DNA of 64,000 nucleotides, from NCBI GenBank assembly GCA_030248295.1, contig JASANH010001617.1, positions 124,001 through 188,000 of the forward strand, read 5' to 3'. Positions 26,144 to 37,300 of this stretch are shown here, piece after piece (the stretch's first letter is position 1; each line of letters begins with the position of its first letter). Below the pieces are notes generated by a model that had not been told where the DNA came from, did no database searches, and saw only the letters and a program-made list of their open reading frames with translations. This DNA is from Mesodorylaimus sp. YZB2_4 (Eukaryota > Nematoda > Enoplea > Dorylaimida > Dorylaimidae). The position numbers and the translations under genes were made by a program.

Positions 26144-27469
26144 ATGAAGGTTTATTTGGCTCTGTTCTTGGCTTGCTCGTGTGCAGTGGTTTTAGCAGCC
26201 GATGATGACCAAAAGTGCCGGGCCGATTTTCATTCGTTTCTTAGCTGCGTGAAAGACCAATACGAGAGCAGACCCGAGAGCGAAAAGGAAGCGGCCAAAA
26301 AGGAGCGAAAAGATAAAGCTGATAAATGCTTCGCCCAAGCCGGATGCGAGTCGCCCGACTGGGACAGCGATCCGACTCATGGCGCCGGCAAGAATTTTGG
26401 TAAAATGGACATGCCAAAGGCGGTCAAGGAATGTCTGAAAAGGAAAATGATCGAGAAACTTGGAGCCAAACTGAATGACTGCCTTTCCAGAAAAGGTATC
26501 AAGAACGTCAACTTCACAGCTTTGGCGGATAGTGCATCTGGTTCTGGTTTGGAAATAGAGGGACACAGCGACCTGAAGGAGGGGTAAGCCAATATGACTT
26601 TTGCAGCTTGTTTCTGCATATGATTTTTTTCTTCGCTTCTTTTCCCCTCACCCGAACCAGAGCTCGCTTATCTTATCCATCTGCCATCTTTAGACATTAT
26701 TCTTTTTCCCAGCACCGCAAAAACCTGATTCGTCTGGAATAAACCGGAACAGCCAGGATCTTGGGACAAAGAATTGTCACGAGATATCTTTCACGCGACG
26801 TTTTACAACAGAGCAGCTGTTTTCAGCATTCACGGCTCAATGAGAGCCAAGTTCAACGCAGTTAAAGCCGTAGATAAATGCGCACAGAAAAAAGGAGGAG
26901 ACACGAATTCGGTGAGGCCGCTGGAAGAGTGCTTGCATCAAATCAAGAAGGATGAGAAACCGAAAGTGTGCGCTCTGACCAAGCCTTGCGAAGAGAAAGT
27001 GTAAGTGTCCTGCTTCATTGACATAGCATCCGCACAATATCATTTCTTGTAAAACATCTTTTTCAGGAAAAATGAATGCAAAAAACGGGGTCAGGACCTT
27101 CGCAAAGGTCTTTGCCAATGCAAGAAAGAGAAAGAAGGAGAAATAGCAAAGAAACTGCGAATTCTTGGCCAACAACAAAGCAAAGTTTCAGTTCAGGAAC
27201 TGATAAAAACTGTGGCCAGTGAACAAGATGCAGAAGATATGATGCAGCAGGTGGAGAACTGCTACAAAGAAGCCAACGAGCCAGAGCCCGCCTTGCTGAA
27301 GTTGGCCATGACCTTCCTGAGAACTTCGGGAGGAGGTGGTGGCGGCGGGGGGGCCTTCGGAGCCAAATTCCAGCAAGTTATGTCGGTCAATGGATCCACA
27401 GTTGTGATCATGGCTGATATGATGACTCTGGATGCCGAGGATGAATCCGAGTGTGAACCCTGTCAGTAA
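26144..27469 (+). CDS. Secreted Cys-rich protein A (tandem paralogue), family unknown
   Basis: Exons 26144-26583, 26827-27000 and 27067-27469 join in phase to 338 aa. An 18-residue signal peptide (MKVYLALFLACSCAVVLA) precedes a charged, helical, Lys/Glu-rich protein with regularly spaced Cys (for example KC.ADFHSFLSCVKDQY, KCFAQAGCESP, ECLKRKMIEKLGAKLNDCLSRKG). A second Cys-containing unit follows in exons 2-3, then a run of seven glycines and a C-terminal acidic tail ending ECEPCQ. The downstream gene at 27.9-30.3 kb repeats this architecture, so the two arose by tandem duplication. The pattern suggests an extracellular disulphide-bonded helical bundle, like many invertebrate secretory proteins. 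I cannot place it in a named family and infer no function. A TATA box is present. Confidence 0.8.
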
Positions 27470-27930
27470 CTTTGCATTTATCTTCCGTAGTATTAGTACG
27501 CAACATATATTTCAAAAATTATACTCCTGATTTGAGTTACTCTTTGTGACTGGCAGAGGGACACACCCAAGTGTGGCAAATGCATCCTGATACTCGTCCT
27601 GAATGAACCGATGCATTTAGACTAGGTATCTCAACTGCTCATCGACCGTAAATGTAATGAGTGCTTGCTACCCACCGAAAGGTACGTCAGTTTCCTGAAT
27701 TCTGAACTGCCATAACAAAACTAGTCAAAACACATTTAACGTTGGTTCGATGATTTTGTAGTTTTTACATGATCCCCTATTTTATCGAGCAAAAATAAGC
27801 TTTTATGGCCAGTGCGACCCATGAGTTTTTGTGTTGCTCGTTTTCACGAACCTGATCGTGAGTACAGTAAGCCCGTTTTAATGTGAGTTTTGTGTCCTCA
27901 GTGAGTGGTAGATAGTGAAGGACAACGACA

Positions 27931-30338
27931 ATGAAACTCTGCCTACTTGTAATTTTTCTAACTTTGTTCGTTGGCACTGCTTCGGCCGCCAGAAATGATG
28001 ACAACGACACAGATGCGACATGTAAAGACGATTACAAGAAATTGGAAAAATGCTATTTGACGGAACTAAGTCAACAAGTGGACGAGGAAACGAAGAACTA
28101 TAGGGATAGCATTGTCAAATGCTTCTCTTCGTAAGTTTTTTTCGAGTAACAGATTAGGTCGTGGGTAAGCCACACCAAAGCTCCTGCACACCAAGATGGT
28201 TTTGACACCATGGCTACATGGGCGATAAAATAGATTCTCCACTATGGGGTCAAACTAACATTTGTCCATGTGTTCACACAGTATTTCAATTCGGAGCACA
28301 TGCATCACAGTTACACAAATTTAATCGATTTCGATTTTGCCCAGGAAGGGTAAGAAGAAAAAACTCCTGATCCTTAGGCACTTATCAGATGTAATTTTAC
28401 GTACAGCTTGCGCATCAGCCAGTCAGCAGTCAAATGTGTACAGTACTGCTGACCTGCTGCTGCGAAGTCAGTCACACTTTCGCTTCCCTATCTGTCTGCA
28501 CGGAGCACTTCTGCGGCGCTTGCTTCCGTAGACCGGTATAGGTTGCAGAGACCATGCCTACTAGTTTAGCTTCAGCCTCTCCACTCTCGTGAGTGGCGAG
28601 CACCTCGACAGTGTCGGGTGAGTCCCAAACGCCCAGGCGTGCTAGTCTGTCTAGAATATACAGGAGTTGAAGCTGGAATGAGATTACAGCTCCGCTCATT
28701 CACAAAAAACCGGGACGACGAGCGCTGAACCACTGCGCTATCACATTCAGCCTGTTATCCGGCACTATGTTGTGATGTGGGTGCGCATGGAACTTCAACG
28801 TAACGAATAACCTCAACACAACGTACTGACAGAGCCCAGCAGATTCCACTGGTTGATGATTTTGGGTGCGTATCACAATGCTACAGCATAATTGATCGGG
28901 GTCAACAAAATTTAGATGAATACTAGTTCTGTCAAGTTTGAAAATGTCAGTATTTCCGTGGTACAGCTCATTTTAGCATCCACCAGCATTAATTCCTATA
29001 GCCAGTTTATGCACGAGTGAGCCGCAACTATGTACACCCAACTTTTACGATCAGTCCCACCTAACACTCGGCCAATCTGCCTATTTGCAGGCGTGAAGGT
29101 TGCAGCGCTCCTGAATTCGACCGTAATCCGCTGTCCGAGATGCCTCGTTTCATACGTAAGATAGCCGAAAAGATAAAGGACGAATGGAGGAGCACATCCA
29201 CAGTGGTCAAACAATGTATTCGGAAAAATATCACGCAAGAAGTCAGCGTAATTTTGAACAAGTGCCTCGAGAGGCGCAGCATCCGTCATATCAACATTTC
29301 CGACTTCGCCGAAACGTTCGCTGAGGAAGGAGGAACTGATTTCTTTGGCGAGTTTGCCAAGGACAATGGGACAGACGATAGTGAAGGTGGTAAATGGTGA
29401 GCCTCTTTTATCAAAATCCCTGCATAGTTCGGGTTTTACCACAGTACCAAAGGCAGGTATGCGTACTCGAGGGTGAAGGGACGCATCATACATGTTGCAC
29501 TGTACATTGGGCACGCCGCACGAGACGAGACACATTCTATTGCAAATCGTAAAACTACACTTTGAGTGTCCCATCCAAACGTGATCCGAACTTGATCTGG
29601 CTTCTTTCAGGAAAAGCTTCTTGTTGGGCCGCTTGAACATTGCTCGTGCCTTTCGTGAATGCGACGAGGCACAGCGTGGTAGTAAGCGTGACAAGAATTG
29701 GGAGAGCATGGGACAATGCGCGAAGGCCATCTTCTCGAAGGCGAAAGCACAATTTTGCAACGAAACGACACGTTGTCGGGAAGATGCGTGAGTTTTCTTC
29801 CGAGTCCTCCCCAATCAAAATCTGCATTTTAAAACAATATTTCAGACTAGAAACTTGTAATGTTCGCGCTGAAAAGATTTACCAAACCTTATGCGATTGC
29901 AAATACGAAAAAATCCTCGACTTGATTCAACGTATAGATGAATTACGCAGTCGTGGCAATGTCACCTTGTCCGATTTGCTGAACGCAATCGGAACAGGAC
30001 AAAATCCCAAGAAGTACCTTAAAGCTATCGAGGATTGCTACACTGATAATGGTGAGAAAACGCCTGACATTATTCGCTTTGTCAAAATGCTAAGCAAGGC
30101 CTCATCAAAACATGCCGCTGCGAAGAAAGAGAAAGAAGATCGTGGCGACTCGGACTTGGACAAAGATGAAGGTGCCTCGTCTAGCCATGATTCAGGAAAG
30201 TACACTGGCGAACGTGATCCCAATATGAGTCATGCCAGACCAGCCCCAGTCGATAATTCTATCATAAATGCAATTCGCGATTTTCTTGCTTCGCAAGCTT
30301 TTAACAAGGATGAATGCATTCCTTGTGCCAACAAGTGA
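27931..30338 (+). CDS. Secreted Cys-rich protein B (tandem paralogue), family unknown
   Basis: Exons 27931-28130, 29091-29396, 29611-29787 and 29846-30338 join in phase to 391 aa. Signal peptide MKLCLLVIFLTLFVGTASA. The first mature segment (CKDDYKKLEKCYLTEL..IVKCFSS) aligns with the start of protein A. Exon 2 (GCSAPEFD..PRFIRKIAEKIK..CIRKNI..LNKCLERRSIRHINIS) matches A's AGCESPDW..CLKRKM..LNDCLSRKGIKNVNFT, and exons 3-4 match A's second unit (CNVRAEKIYQTLCDCKYEKI against A's CKKRGQDLRKGLCQCKKEKE). It ends DECIPCANK, like A's ECEPCQ. B has one more intron than A and a linker rich in Lys/Glu/Ser. Its first intron is 960 nt because it contains a SINE. Confidence 0.8.
28525..28750 (-). mobile_element. 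tRNA-derived SINE copy 3 (in intron 1 of gene B)
   Basis: Reading the minus strand, the head has the A-box-like GATAGCGCAGTGG (plus 28730-28742) followed by TTCAGCGCTCG. The body contains GACTCACCC (plus 28616-28624), then TCGAGGTGCT, GAGTGGAGAGGC and GAAGCTAAACTAGTAGGCATGG. This is a close match to the 3.5-kb copy (GAGTGGAGAGACGGAAGCTAAACGAGTAGACACGG). It looks 3'-truncated. Confidence 0.7.
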
Positions 30339-31114
30339 GTTAGGGGTTCTTTTTTGAGCCAGCATATCACCTGATACTATTTTGTGCACGTGTCCTTTTT
30401 TAAAAATATTTGGCGCACAGTGGAAATGAACAGCAAATAATCGCCTAAACGTTTTTTGGGCAGTGCCAGTGTTGTCTCTTCCAGTCACGGAAAAGTATGT
30501 CAGCCGAGCATCCACTTTAATAAGGGCACGCCAAACAGCATTATGAGTCGTCACCGAATCCAGTCTGACGGAGGGTAAAACTGCGAAAAATCATGGGGTG
30601 ATACAGTGCCAGTTTTGTCCAAATCAATAAGAGACACTTGCCCATCATCCTATATACTGTATTGTTATAAGCTTTCCGCTCTTCATGCGGTTCATTCATG
30701 CTCAGAACCCGGTTTCTGTTGGGTTGCGCCACTTGTCTTCATATGCTTTGCATGGTCATGAAATCTATTCGGAAGCAATAAGCAATATCGACCTGCCTTA
30801 CGGTACGATAAAAGTGAAGGCATGGGACACAGTTTTTGATCGTCATGCACAATCGCCAGGCAAATATAAAACCGCAAGGCGAGCCCTGTCTATCGCGAAG
30901 AAATCGATCAAGCACCGCATTTCGCCTTTTTACTCGCACTCATCGTCATTCTTCCAACCCATATTGCTGCCATACCTAGAACACTCTGTGGACGGCCTTC
31001 GAGTGGAGGCAAGCTCATAAAACATGCCGCCCCTCATGTCATGTCATGTCATACTTTATCCATACAGCGCACTCGAGGGCTAAGGAACACAATAAACGAC
31101 AATCATTTTGTACT
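30339..31114. other. Intergenic DNA, nothing recognised
   Basis: A 111-codon plus-strand frame (30685-31020) has no motif, signal peptide or splice support. A short (TCATG)n run occurs near 31036-31052. Confidence 0.4.
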
Positions 31115-31198
31115 GAGGCGGGAGTCGAACCCTCCCCTGTAAGCGCGCACCCCGCGTAAGAGGCAGACGCCTTAACCCGTTAGGCCACATCCCCGCCC
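31115..31198 (-). tRNA. tRNA-like sequence, probably a tRNA pseudogene or SINE head
   Basis: On the minus strand, TGGCCTAACGGGTTAAGGC resembles a D-arm and A-box. TCTGC-CTCTTAC-GCGGG folds as a 5-bp anticodon arm with a 7-nt loop, which would read CTT (Lys). GGTTCGACTCC is a perfect B-box. The acceptor and T-arms compete for the same TCCC: I cannot form both a 7-bp acceptor stem and a canonical T-arm. It is therefore more likely a decayed tRNA or tRNA-derived element than a working gene. Confidence 0.4.
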
Positions 31199-31411
31199 TT
31201 GTCTATGTACTATACTGTAATGGACGATGATTGATGTAAGGGCACTTTACCGATTGTGTCCAGTACCGATCCGATTATTGTCTAAACTAAAATTCCCCAT
31301 TTTATTCCCGTGTATTGTGGGCGCTGTGCCTATGGTTTGTTCAGCTTTTGAAAGATCAGGATGTTATTTTCTGATCTCACATCGATCTATTGTAATTGCG
31401 CATTGCCTACA

Positions 31412-31525
31412 TCCTGAAGGAATTATCCTGAAGGAATCCTGAAGGAATTATCCTGAAGGAATCCTGAAGGAATTATCCTGAAGGAATCCTGAAGGAATTA
31501 TCCTGAAGGAATCCTGAAGGAATTA
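31412..31525. repeat. 25-bp minisatellite, 4.5 copies
   Basis: A leading TCCTGAAGGAATTA is followed by four exact 25-bp units (TCCTGAAGGAATCCTGAAGGAATTA) at 31426-31525. Each unit is itself two near-copies of TCCTGAAGGAAT. There are no spacers, so this is a tandem repeat. Confidence 0.95.
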
Positions 31526-31623
31526 CTATTGACAAGTAAAATGCGAAAAGTTCAACCACCGGCCATTAATCCCGAAGGGAAACTGGCGGAATCGAGAGAA
31601 AACGTAGTTGTATGGTACACGTT

Positions 31624-31656
31624 ACCCTTGCCCGCACATTACGTGCGGGCAAGGGT
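31624..31656. repeat. Perfect 14-bp hairpin
   Basis: ACCCTTGCCCGCAC and GTGCGGGCAAGGGT are perfect inverted copies separated by ATTAC. The stem is GC-rich and would be very stable in single-stranded form. It sits between a minisatellite and a SINE copy. No T-run follows, and the role is unknown. Confidence 0.8.
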
Positions 31657-31769
31657 GCGCGTTGGCGCAACCCCGCGATTGCGGTGGTTACCCCGTCGGG
31701 CAACTATACTCAGCCCGTGCCCAGTGAGGGGACCCGGATTCGAGAGTCTCCCGCCCCGTAAGGCCTCTC

Positions 31770-31950
31770 CTCGTTTATCGACCCTGGAGGGATAAAGGGT
31801 GAGTCGCCCACCGCCAGGCGTGCAAAGCGCAGAGAGAACTTCACCAAGTTCTCAGACGGCCAGAGTTGAACTCAGGGCCGACGGGTTTCCAGCTCTGCCA
31901 AGCAAACTGTGACACACGCCTTTCACCGCTGCACCACCGAGGCGGCATTG
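31770..31950 (-). mobile_element. tRNA-derived SINE copy 4
   Basis: Minus strand: the A-box-like TGGTGCAGCGG (plus 31926-31936) is followed by a B-box-like GAGTTCAACTC (plus 31863-31873) about 60 nt on, then the family body motif GACTCACCC (plus 31798-31806). The wide A-to-B spacing matches copy 1. The 3' limit is uncertain; related sequence may continue down to about 31660. Confidence 0.6.
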
Positions 31951-32216
31951 TGCCCCACGTGCCCCAGACTCTTTACTTGTCCACTTTCATCTTGTTGGCT
32001 ATCAGTTTTCCAGTAGCCAGCTGTGCCATCTCCACCATCGCACCAAAAATCATTGGGTCTAGGAGACTGGTGATTGGACACTTGAAATGGGCCACTGGTG
32101 AGCCTGGAAATCTCTTAGGACACTTGGCAATGCATTTTTATTAGTTCTGTTGGTCTCTCACGGTCTTTGTCTCCATTAGAACGTCGAAAAGAAGCAAAGA
32201 GGCAACACCCGAGGAG

Positions 32217-32300
32217 AACCAACAAAAACAAACAAAAAACAAAAACACCCACAAACACAAAAAAAACTCCCCACAACACACAACCAAAAAAAAAAAACTT
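32217..32300. repeat. A/C-rich low-complexity tract
   Basis: Runs of A with scattered C (AACAAAAAC.., ACACCCAC.., A11). It produces a long hydrophobic frame on the minus strand that is purely compositional. The texture resembles the 14.4-14.9 kb tract and may share a sequencing or consensus cause. Confidence 0.7.
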
Positions 32301-32551
32301 TGTCCTTTCCGATCGCATTCCCATGCTGCTAGTGTTCAATGGGGAGAACGGGCGAGAGGTCGCCTTGATCCTTCCTTAGCATTAATCCATTGGCAGCCGT
32401 TTTCTATGTTAGTGTGAAATTTATTGATCCGTTTGATTACGAGCCACCGTCAGCGACACTGATAGGTAATCACCAAGAATCTGTGGGACGCGTGGGGCTA
32501 TATTCCCTGTTCCACAGCTGAGGTAACCCGTTTCGTGGACCTGATCTCACC

Positions 32552-33498
32552 ATGAATGATTCGAATACTAGTCTGGACGAAAAGTCGCTAAAGGCCTTGG
32601 CACAAACGTGGCCGCAGCACATGTGTTGGATGATTGTGTCCCCTATAGCAGCGCTGCTGAACATATTTGTGGCAGTGACTATCTTTATGAGCAAGCCTTT
32701 GCATAACAAAAGTCAGTATGTAATTTTTAGTTTAAGTGTTGTAGAAATTCTTTCTACTTTAAGCTTTTTGGTACCGGGCTTGCTAGGTATCTAGCATACG
32801 CTTTGGACTGGCCCGAAACGTCCAGTCAGTTCGGGTGTATGTGGAAACAAATGCCACTTTACTTCACTGCTAATCTAATGAAAATCATGACCTTGTGCTT
32901 GGCCCTAGACAGAATGTTGTTCATTAGTGTACCCATTTTTTACAGAACTAGAGATACCCTGGCCTACTTATCTCTGTTAAACATACTCTCATGGGGTTAT
33001 TGCATCGTCAAGATCGTGTATGGCTTTACCATATACGATCCAAACAAGATGTTCCACGTCTGCACTTATGCCACAAGTTTCGACCCGAGCTACTCTCTAC
33101 TGACAGCTCAAGAAGGGAATGTGACAACAGTGCTCACAGCATGCATCTACGTGGTCAGCTCGACAATCCTGTTTCGGCGCTACAGAACAGCTAATCTGAT
33201 TGGAGAAGTTCAGAAGAAGGAGTGGAGGCGCCAGATGGATTTAGACGTCTTCAAGGCGTTGACCGCAGTCGGGACTATATTTTTGATCAGTTTGGGCGCA
33301 TCTGCTGTGGCCAACACCTTACAAGCCAAGTACGCCAGTCTAGAAGTGACAAGAAAGATGGCACCCATTGTATCCTCCAGTTATCTTTTCAATGCTATAA
33401 CTCATTTCTTCGTTTATATAAAAATGAATGAGCGTTTTGGAACTTCTTTTTTGACCATTTTCGCATCTAAAGATAATTCTGTGCACCCTGTGAACTAG
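32552..33498 (+). pseudogene. Rhodopsin-like GPCR with one frameshift
   Basis: The first frame (32552 onward) gives the N-terminus, TM1 (CWMIVSPIAALLNIFVAVTIF) and TM2 (SQYVIFSLSVVEILSTLSFLVPG), then hits a TAG at 32792. The frame one base over continues at once with LAYALDWPETSSQFGCMW and TM3-TM7 to a TAG at 33496-33498. The family features continue across the break: LDRMLFISVP at the end of TM3 (LDR for DRY) and HFFVYIKMNERF at TM7. I see no intron that could reconcile the frames in the few bases available, so a 1-nt indel near 32765-32790 (a T5 run is adjacent) is likely. It could be a recent pseudogene or an assembly error. Intact length would be about 315 aa, with short termini as in many invertebrate chemosensory-type receptors. 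Confidence 0.65.
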
Positions 33499-34380
33499 GA
33501 TACACTATCAGTGCGATGCGCTTGACCTTTTGGAAATCAGTTTTTTGTCTTTGTGGGCGTATATGGTTCATCCGTCTACGAGTGTGCATGATTAAACCCG
33601 ATTATGCCGCACTTTCTTCTAGAAAATGCTCATTTTCTGTAATCTCGCTAATAGATCGTACATTTGTTAATGTTGATGAGAGCAATATTCCATATTGAGC
33701 AGGAAAAGAATTATTAGATCTGTACTTAGGATTAGGCCGAACTGCTGCCTTTCATTTGCATAGGGCTAGTGTATAAATTGATCGTGCGGAGCCGCCTCGC
33801 ACTGCGCCAATTCTACACCTGGGGCATACAATGATAACATCAGATTTCCAAATCCAGTTATGGACAGTCTTTGCGCGCTGCCTGAGTCGGAGGAGTTGAT
33901 CACTATGTGTATGAGGTAGCAACCCCTCGCACACAGCGCTGAAGATTAGGCACTTGGAGCCGGCACACACGGTAGCACGAGTCTTCGTTTAAAAAATCGA
34001 CATTGTAATTATCAGGTCTTTTCCACGCAATACGCCGACCCTCGAGGTGTAATGCATAGGTGACCATTACAACAATCATGCGCTCTGTGATCGCGCCAGC
34101 TCGTGACTATTGCTCATCCAAAATTGCTCCTATTCAAGAGGGTCCTAGTCATTTGAGGAAATAGGCTGGCGCGGGCAACCACTTTTTCCACTCGCTGAAA
34201 CTTCCACAACAACGATCGTCGACAGCATATACATATAAATTCTTCAATAAAGCATTGACGGAGTCTACCGAGATGCTTATCGCCTAGCAACCACTCAAAA
34301 CAGAACAGTTAACAGCTTTTGCGCAGCCCTCCTCTCCTTCTTCGTTCCCCATCATCATAGTCGTGCTAGTTCGAGGAAAC
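33499..34380. other. Intergenic DNA and promoter of the EVC-like gene
   Basis: No gene recognised. The right end contains X-box-like half-sites (see the separate entry). Confidence 0.4.
34279..34292 (+). promoter_or_regulatory. Imperfect X-box-like half-site upstream of the EVC-like gene
   Basis: ATCGCCTAGCAACC includes GCC followed by TAGCAAC. Compared with the RFX consensus (GTNRCC AT RGYAAC) the downstream half AGCAAC is intact, but the spacer is one base short and the upstream half is degraded. It lies about 90 bp before the ATG, a typical X-box distance. A second half-site (GGCAACC) is at about 34174-34180. Half-sites this short occur often by chance. Confidence 0.25.
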
Positions 34381-37300
34381 ATGGCTGCTACTACTCATGT
34401 ACCATCCTCGATAGCTGCAACGATCAAATCCACAAATATTCCCTCCTATTCGAGTAATCTAGGCGGTTACGAATGCTATCCTGTCTCATATGAAGTACAT
34501 AAACCTGCGCCCTACGTTGACCCGTTATGGCTGTGTTTTGCCATCATATTTGGTCTCATTATTGGGACCGTTCTCGCATTGATTATTTTTCGATTCTGCT
34601 TTCGACGATGGTGGGAAAGAGTAAGGCGCTTTAAGAAAATGGCTGCCTCTTTCTTTACATGTTTTCTGTAAGGAATTCGAGGATGATCGACGCGCTTTGA
34701 TGGAAAAACACAAGGACGCACCGCCTCATCGACGTTTTCTTCTTTTCTGTTTCCCATTTTGGCACTTGACGAAAGAGGTAAATAATCCTGAGCGCCCTTC
34801 CAACAGACAGCGCCTAAAGTAAGACTCAAGATATTTCAGACAAAAAAGAAAGAAAAACGAGCGGGTGTTAATTCGGAGATTAATCCAGAAAAGGCGGAAA
34901 GCACTGGCCGACCGACTTCATCCTATTCAATTACCGGTACTCGCCCTGCTTCTTCGGATGGTCAGGACCAAGAAGAGGCGCGCACGCGGGGAATGGTCGA
35001 CATCGCTTTGCAACAAACTATGTAAGTCACTGGCTAAGTTGGAATCACACCAGCACTAACTACTTCTCAATTTGTTTCAGGGAGGAAGCTGAGGCGGAGC
35101 TCAATCACCAGGATGTACTCGCCAGTAATTTAATAGAGACAGAGATGTTGGACAAGCGCAACCGGGTATTTCTATATATGTCCATATGCCCATTCCCCGA
35201 TCCCACTTTTTATGTATATCCTTCTCACAGATCTCCGAAAAACTTGCCCAAATTCATATGAACCAGAAATCGGAAGGCACAAAAGCTGACCGCGAAGCAA
35301 TTGAAAAGACATTGGCCGAGTTCAGAGCCAAAATGACTCAAACCCAAGCCGATATGGAAATGGATCTACGTGCTCAGATAGAAGTGAGTGAGTTCTGATG
35401 ATTCCACCATGGATCCGCCCGCTCATTGTTTCCATGCGGTGCTGTATGTTGGTGTCCCCACACCTCGGGTCGACCTGCTCGAGTAAAAAAGGTGCTTTCA
35501 ACCTGCTGACAGGCTTTAAAGACCGATCCAGAATATGCAAGCGATGAACAAAAATTTAAGGAAGCCATCCATTCTATGAAAGCAGCGCATCGACGGAAGT
35601 TGGTATGGTTTAAGAGCACCACTTCAGCCTGGATACGTACCAATCTGAGACCCTTTTTAGCACGTCTTATTCAAGGATCACATGAATGCTTTGCGTGAAA
35701 GTTTAAAGAAGAATACAAAAATGAGCGAAACTGACGTAAGTTCAAGGAGCAGATGGCAGGGATCACATCATGCTTCCTTTCATTTTAGATTGAAGACTTC
35801 ATCACCAAACTTAGATCGAGCATGGCTGATTTGGAAACTCATTTGGCTGATCTTATCCAATTGCAAGCCGATGTACGTAAGTTTGAGTAGATGGTAGTGT
35901 GCTGCTAAATGCGCATACAGTACGCGTAGGCTGTTAACACCGAGTGGCTGTCATACACGTCAGAGAATGCGTCAGCCTGCCAGTTGGAGCTATCAGCTCG
36001 ACCCCCAGGAATATTATTTCTTCTCTAATTGTCAGTGTTTAAAAAAAATAATGCGGCCTAGCTGTAACTGTCAACCTAACATAACAGCTCAAAATTTTTA
36101 AAAAGCAAAATGTCAAATAGGGATCACATCGGGGATGTTTGGAGAGCCTCGTAACCCCATAAAGTGATTCTAGGACTTGTGTGTGCGTGTGCAAAAGACT
36201 ACATTACTAGCTGGGCTTGAGCTTGCAGCCATTTGGGGTCATTTGGGTCATTTGTCATGCAATGTGCGCTATAATTTGCCCCATGCCAGCAAGAATCCCT
36301 ATGCTGTATATTCCTATTGAGCATCAGATCTTCCTTTTTAGCAACTGGACGACAATTTCGCACAGCGGCAATTTCTTATGGAACAAATAAAAGCAAATGA
36401 TGCTGATCTAGACAAAGAACAGAAGCACACTGTCGACACGGCAGCCAAGGTTCTGCAGCAGATGTTCCAGCAAGGAAAGATAGGCGAGGCTGCGCAAGAA
36501 AAGCTGCTCGATGACCTCCGTTCTGCTTTGGCATTAGTTCGCGAGAAACACCGCTCGGCGGTGCGATTGCAGCTGGAACAGATAGGGTCAAAACTGAGGA
36601 AGCAGCGAGGCGAAAGATTGGAGAAGTTGAAACAACGCCATAATGAACAGATGGCCAAGCTATTGGTCCAGGCTGAAACTATGACTGACACAGCTCAGTT
36701 CTTGCAGGTGCCACTTGTCATTTGGCTGTGGCTGGCTGACATTTGCAGCAATTCTAAATATTTTTAGGCTATTCGAGAACTGCTTGATCAGCAAGCTGAT
36801 GAGAGAGCAGAGGTGGGTGCAGATCTAGACAAGGACGAGGCTGGAAAACTTCGTCAAGCTCATGGGGTAAGGATAAAAATATTGACTGCCAGGGTCACAT
36901 GGTCTGTATGTACGAGCACTCTTAGCGAGTGGAGCAATCATGGAAGGAAGCATTGCAACACGAAACTGAACAGTTCATGACCGAGTTGCAAACTGTTGCA
37001 AGTTTGACTCCATCCGAAGTTAGAGACCTGCTTCGTGATCACGAGCTCGAGCTGAGAGAATGGGAAAGTAAGCGGCAAGGTATAGCTGATATGCTCATCC
37101 CGTAACTTTGAAGCTTTTGTTTTTAGAAATGAGGGAGACAGAAAAGAAGGTGGCTTTGTCGGAACTTCGCACAAAATTAGATGAAAGAAAAACGGTATGG
37201 GTGCTACTTAGTCTAACTATCATGCATAGCGATCTACAGCATTGGGATCTGCGGTAGAGGCGGGGCATTGCAGACTTTGAGCAGTGCGTAAGGAAACAAG

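Noticed and set aside
30685..31020. 111-codon plus-strand frame
   Set aside because: No motif and no promoter or splice support; composition resembles surrounding intergenic DNA.
31115..31198. Functional tRNA-Lys(CTT) gene
   Set aside because: Acceptor and T-stems cannot both form; only the anticodon arm and the A/B boxes are convincing.
31412..31525. Regular repeats as a CRISPR array
   Set aside because: Units are head-to-tail with no unique spacers, in animal DNA; it is a minisatellite.
32115..32339. 74-codon very hydrophobic minus-strand frame
   Set aside because: Its composition comes from the A/C low-complexity tract, with no start context or conservation signal.
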